From: Candidatus Rokuibacteriota bacterium
Lineage (GTDB): Bacteria > Methylomirabilota > Methylomirabilia > Rokubacteriales > CSP1-6
Direction of reading: 5' to 3'
Assembly (NCBI GenBank): GCA_003221595.1
Contig: QHSM01000028.1
Location: 1-7,481 of the forward strand
Length of the DNA: 7,481 bases
Within the stretch, counting starts at the first letter, position 1, and each line of letters opens with the position of its first letter. The position numbers and the translations under genes were made by a program. This document shows, piece after piece, positions 6,413-7,481 of this stretch. The notes under the pieces were generated by a model. It saw only the letters and a list, made by a program, of their open reading frames with translations. It made no database searches and was not told where the DNA came from.

Positions 6413-6442
6413 CCACGGGGCCCCGCGATCGCGGCCCGGTGG
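6413..6442. terminator. Imperfect GC-rich dyad, possible hairpin after the deacetylase gene
   Basis: On the plus strand the left arm CCACGGGGCCCCGCGA pairs with the right arm TCGCGGCCCGGTGG, with one mismatch and a 2-nt bulge. It contains the perfect palindrome CCGCGATCGCGG (6423-6434). It begins about 10 nt after the deacetylase TAG in transcription order, where a terminator hairpin would sit. No U-tract follows, so it is not a classical intrinsic terminator. In DNA this GC-rich, chance palindromes are common. Confidence 0.35.
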
Positions 6443-6451
6443 GCGCCGAGC

Positions 6452-7481
6452 CTACAAGCGATGGAGGGGAAAGATGCTCCGGCGAATCGCCTCGATCTGG
6501 CGGTTGACGTAGTCCTCGGCGCGCTGCCGGCGCTGATCGGGAAGCGGCTCCGCCGGATCCCAGAGCGACTCCGAGCGGAACTCGTAGCGGCGCGCGTCCG
6601 CGCGAAACGCCGAGGGCAGCGCGTCGGGCAGCGCGACGCCGTTCAGCACGGCCCACGCGGCCGTCCACCCGCGCGCCACGTTCTGCACATCGTAGCCCCC
6701 GCCGCCGAGGCAGATGAGCTTCGGCGACAGCTCCGCGATCCGCGCGACGGCGCGCGCGAAGCCCTGGACGTCGAGGGCCAGGTGCGTCAGCGGGTCGGTG
6801 CGGTGCGCGTCGATGCCGAGCTGCGCGACCACCACGTCGGGCCGGAACGCCGCGAAGAGCGGCGGCACCACCTGCTCGAACGCCGGCAGGTAGACCGACG
6901 AGTCGGTGAACGGCTCGAGCGGCAGGTTCACCGAGTAGCCGACGCCCTTGCCCGTCCCCGCTTCCTCGACGAACCCGGTGCCCGGGAAGAGATACTCGCC
7001 GCGCTCGTGGGTCGAGATGGTCATCACGGCCGGATCGCCGTAAAAGGCGTGCTGCACGCCGTCGCCGTGGTGCGCGTCGATGTCGACGTAGAGGACGCGC
7101 AGCCCCTTCTCACGCAGGCGGAGGATCGCCAGCACCGCGTCGTTGACGTAGCAGAAGCCCGATGCGCGCGAGGGCATCGCGTGGTGCAGGCCGCCCGCGA
7201 AGTGAAACACGCGGTCCGCCTGGTCGTCGAGGATGAGGTCGGCGGCCAGGAGCGAGCCCGCGGCGCACAGCCGCGCGGCGTCCCAGAGCCCGGGGAACAC
7301 CGGGTTGTCGCCGGGACCGAGACCGAAGTACGCGGCGACGTCGGGCGCCCGGCCGCTGTTCGAGGCCTTGAGCGCCTGGAGGTAATCGGCGTCGTGGTAG
7401 ACCGCCAGCGCGCTCTCGGCCGCGGCCTCGGGCGCCTCGACGGTCGTCCCGGCCAGCGTCGTCAGCGCGTACGCCTCCATC
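6452..7481 (-). CDS. Histone deacetylase family / AcuC-like protein, N-terminus cut by the window
   Basis: Zn-dependent deacetylase of the arginase/deacetylase fold. At least 342 codons are in the window, and the gene runs off the right edge. The ATG at 7480 is probably internal, because MEAYALTTLAG looks like the helix that normally follows a HP..P.R segment about 20-40 residues into the protein. Counting from that Met, the active site is complete: GGLHH (96-100) with the His pair, VDIDAHHGDG (132-141) with zinc ligands Asp135 and His137, GIDAHRTDP (222-230) with zinc ligand Asp224, and GGGGYD (259-264) with the transition-state Tyr263. Bacterial relatives include AcuC, linked to deacetylation of acetyl-CoA synthetase, and acetylpolyamine or other amide deacetylases; the substrate cannot be chosen here. 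It is co-oriented with otsA but 120 bp away across two dyads, so membership of the trehalose operon is uncertain. Confidence 0.9.
   Translation of the reverse strand, partial: MEAYALTTLAGTTVEAPEAAAESALAVYHDADYLQALKASNSGRAPDVAAYFGLGPGDNPVFPGLWDAARLCAAGSLLAADLILDDQADRVFHFAGGLHHAMPSRASGFCYVNDAVLAILRLREKGLRVLYVDIDAHHGDGVQHAFYGDPAVMTISTHERGEYLFPGTGFVEEAGTGKGVGYSVNLPLEPFTDSSVYLPAFEQVVPPLFAAFRPDVVVAQLGIDAHRTDPLTHLALDVQGFARAVARIAELSPKLICLGGGGYDVQNVARGWTAAWAVLNGVALPDALPSAFRADARRYEFRSESLWDPAEPLPDQRRQRAEDYVNRQIEAIRRSIFPLHRL

Larger units (their letters stand above)
6332..6451. other. 120-bp intergenic gap between the deacetylase gene and otsA
   Basis: This is the only non-coding gap in the window and so the best place for the otsA operon promoter and for ending the upstream transcript. 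It holds an imperfect dyad near the deacetylase stop, a perfect 8-bp dyad further on, a weak -10-like hexamer, and about 38 nt of leader before the otsA ATG. Only a weak GGA precedes the otsA start, about 10 nt away. I see no convincing small ORF or RNA gene. Confidence 0.7.

Noticed and set aside
4089..6668. A very long open frame in the otsB reading frame extending upstream through otsA and the gap, giving an apparent protein of over 1,100 residues
   Set aside because: Only the last ~255 residues carry recognisable motifs (OtsB). The upstream part is Arg/Ala/Pro-rich low-complexity translation, out of frame with the well-supported otsA gene. GC-rich DNA often lacks stops in such frames. A programmed frameshift fusing OtsA and OtsB is conceivable, but no slippery site was recognised.

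Overview
This is a GC-rich window (about 70% by eye), packed with genes that all lie on the minus strand, so transcription runs from high to low coordinates. It has seven protein-coding genes, two of them cut by the window edges. The only non-coding stretch is 120 bp (6332-6451). I see no RNA genes, mobile elements, CRISPR arrays or long DNA repeats. GC content, tight operon packing, a DUF5752-like gene and a long membrane-anchored trehalose-phosphate synthase suggest an uncultured or environmental bacterium of the Rokubacteria/Methylomirabilota, deltaproteobacterial or acidobacterial kind. That placement is a guess from gene content; nothing here fixes the taxon.

Layout in transcription order: (1) 3' part of an AcuC-type histone-deacetylase-family gene (6452-7481). 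(2) A 120-bp gap with two hairpin-forming dyads and a weak promoter candidate. (3) OtsA (4097-6331), whose glycosyltransferase domain is fused behind a transmembrane sensor and HAMP module. (4) OtsB trehalose-6-phosphatase (3321-4088). (5) A DUF5752-like protein built from two similar halves (2647-3309). (6) A TreT-like GT4 protein whose expected donor-site residues are replaced (1460-2650). (7) A GT-A glycosyltransferase resembling glucosyl-3-phosphoglycerate and mannosylglycerate synthases (213-1463). (8) The first 71 codons of a TreS-type GH13 enzyme (1-213).

Genes 3-8 look like one transcription unit. OtsA/OtsB and OtsB/DUF5752 are 8 and 11 nt apart, and the last three junctions are all 4-nt ATGA overlaps. 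The theme is trehalose and compatible-solute metabolism. OtsA and OtsB make trehalose from UDP-glucose and glucose-6-phosphate, TreS interconverts maltose and trehalose, and the GT-A protein may make a related glucosyl solute. The DUF5752 and TreT-like proteins are the least understood members.

The most notable points are the sensor/HAMP-OtsA fusion, which could couple an extracytoplasmic signal directly to trehalose synthesis, and the TreT-like protein that appears to have lost nucleotide-sugar donor residues while keeping its acceptor-side motifs.
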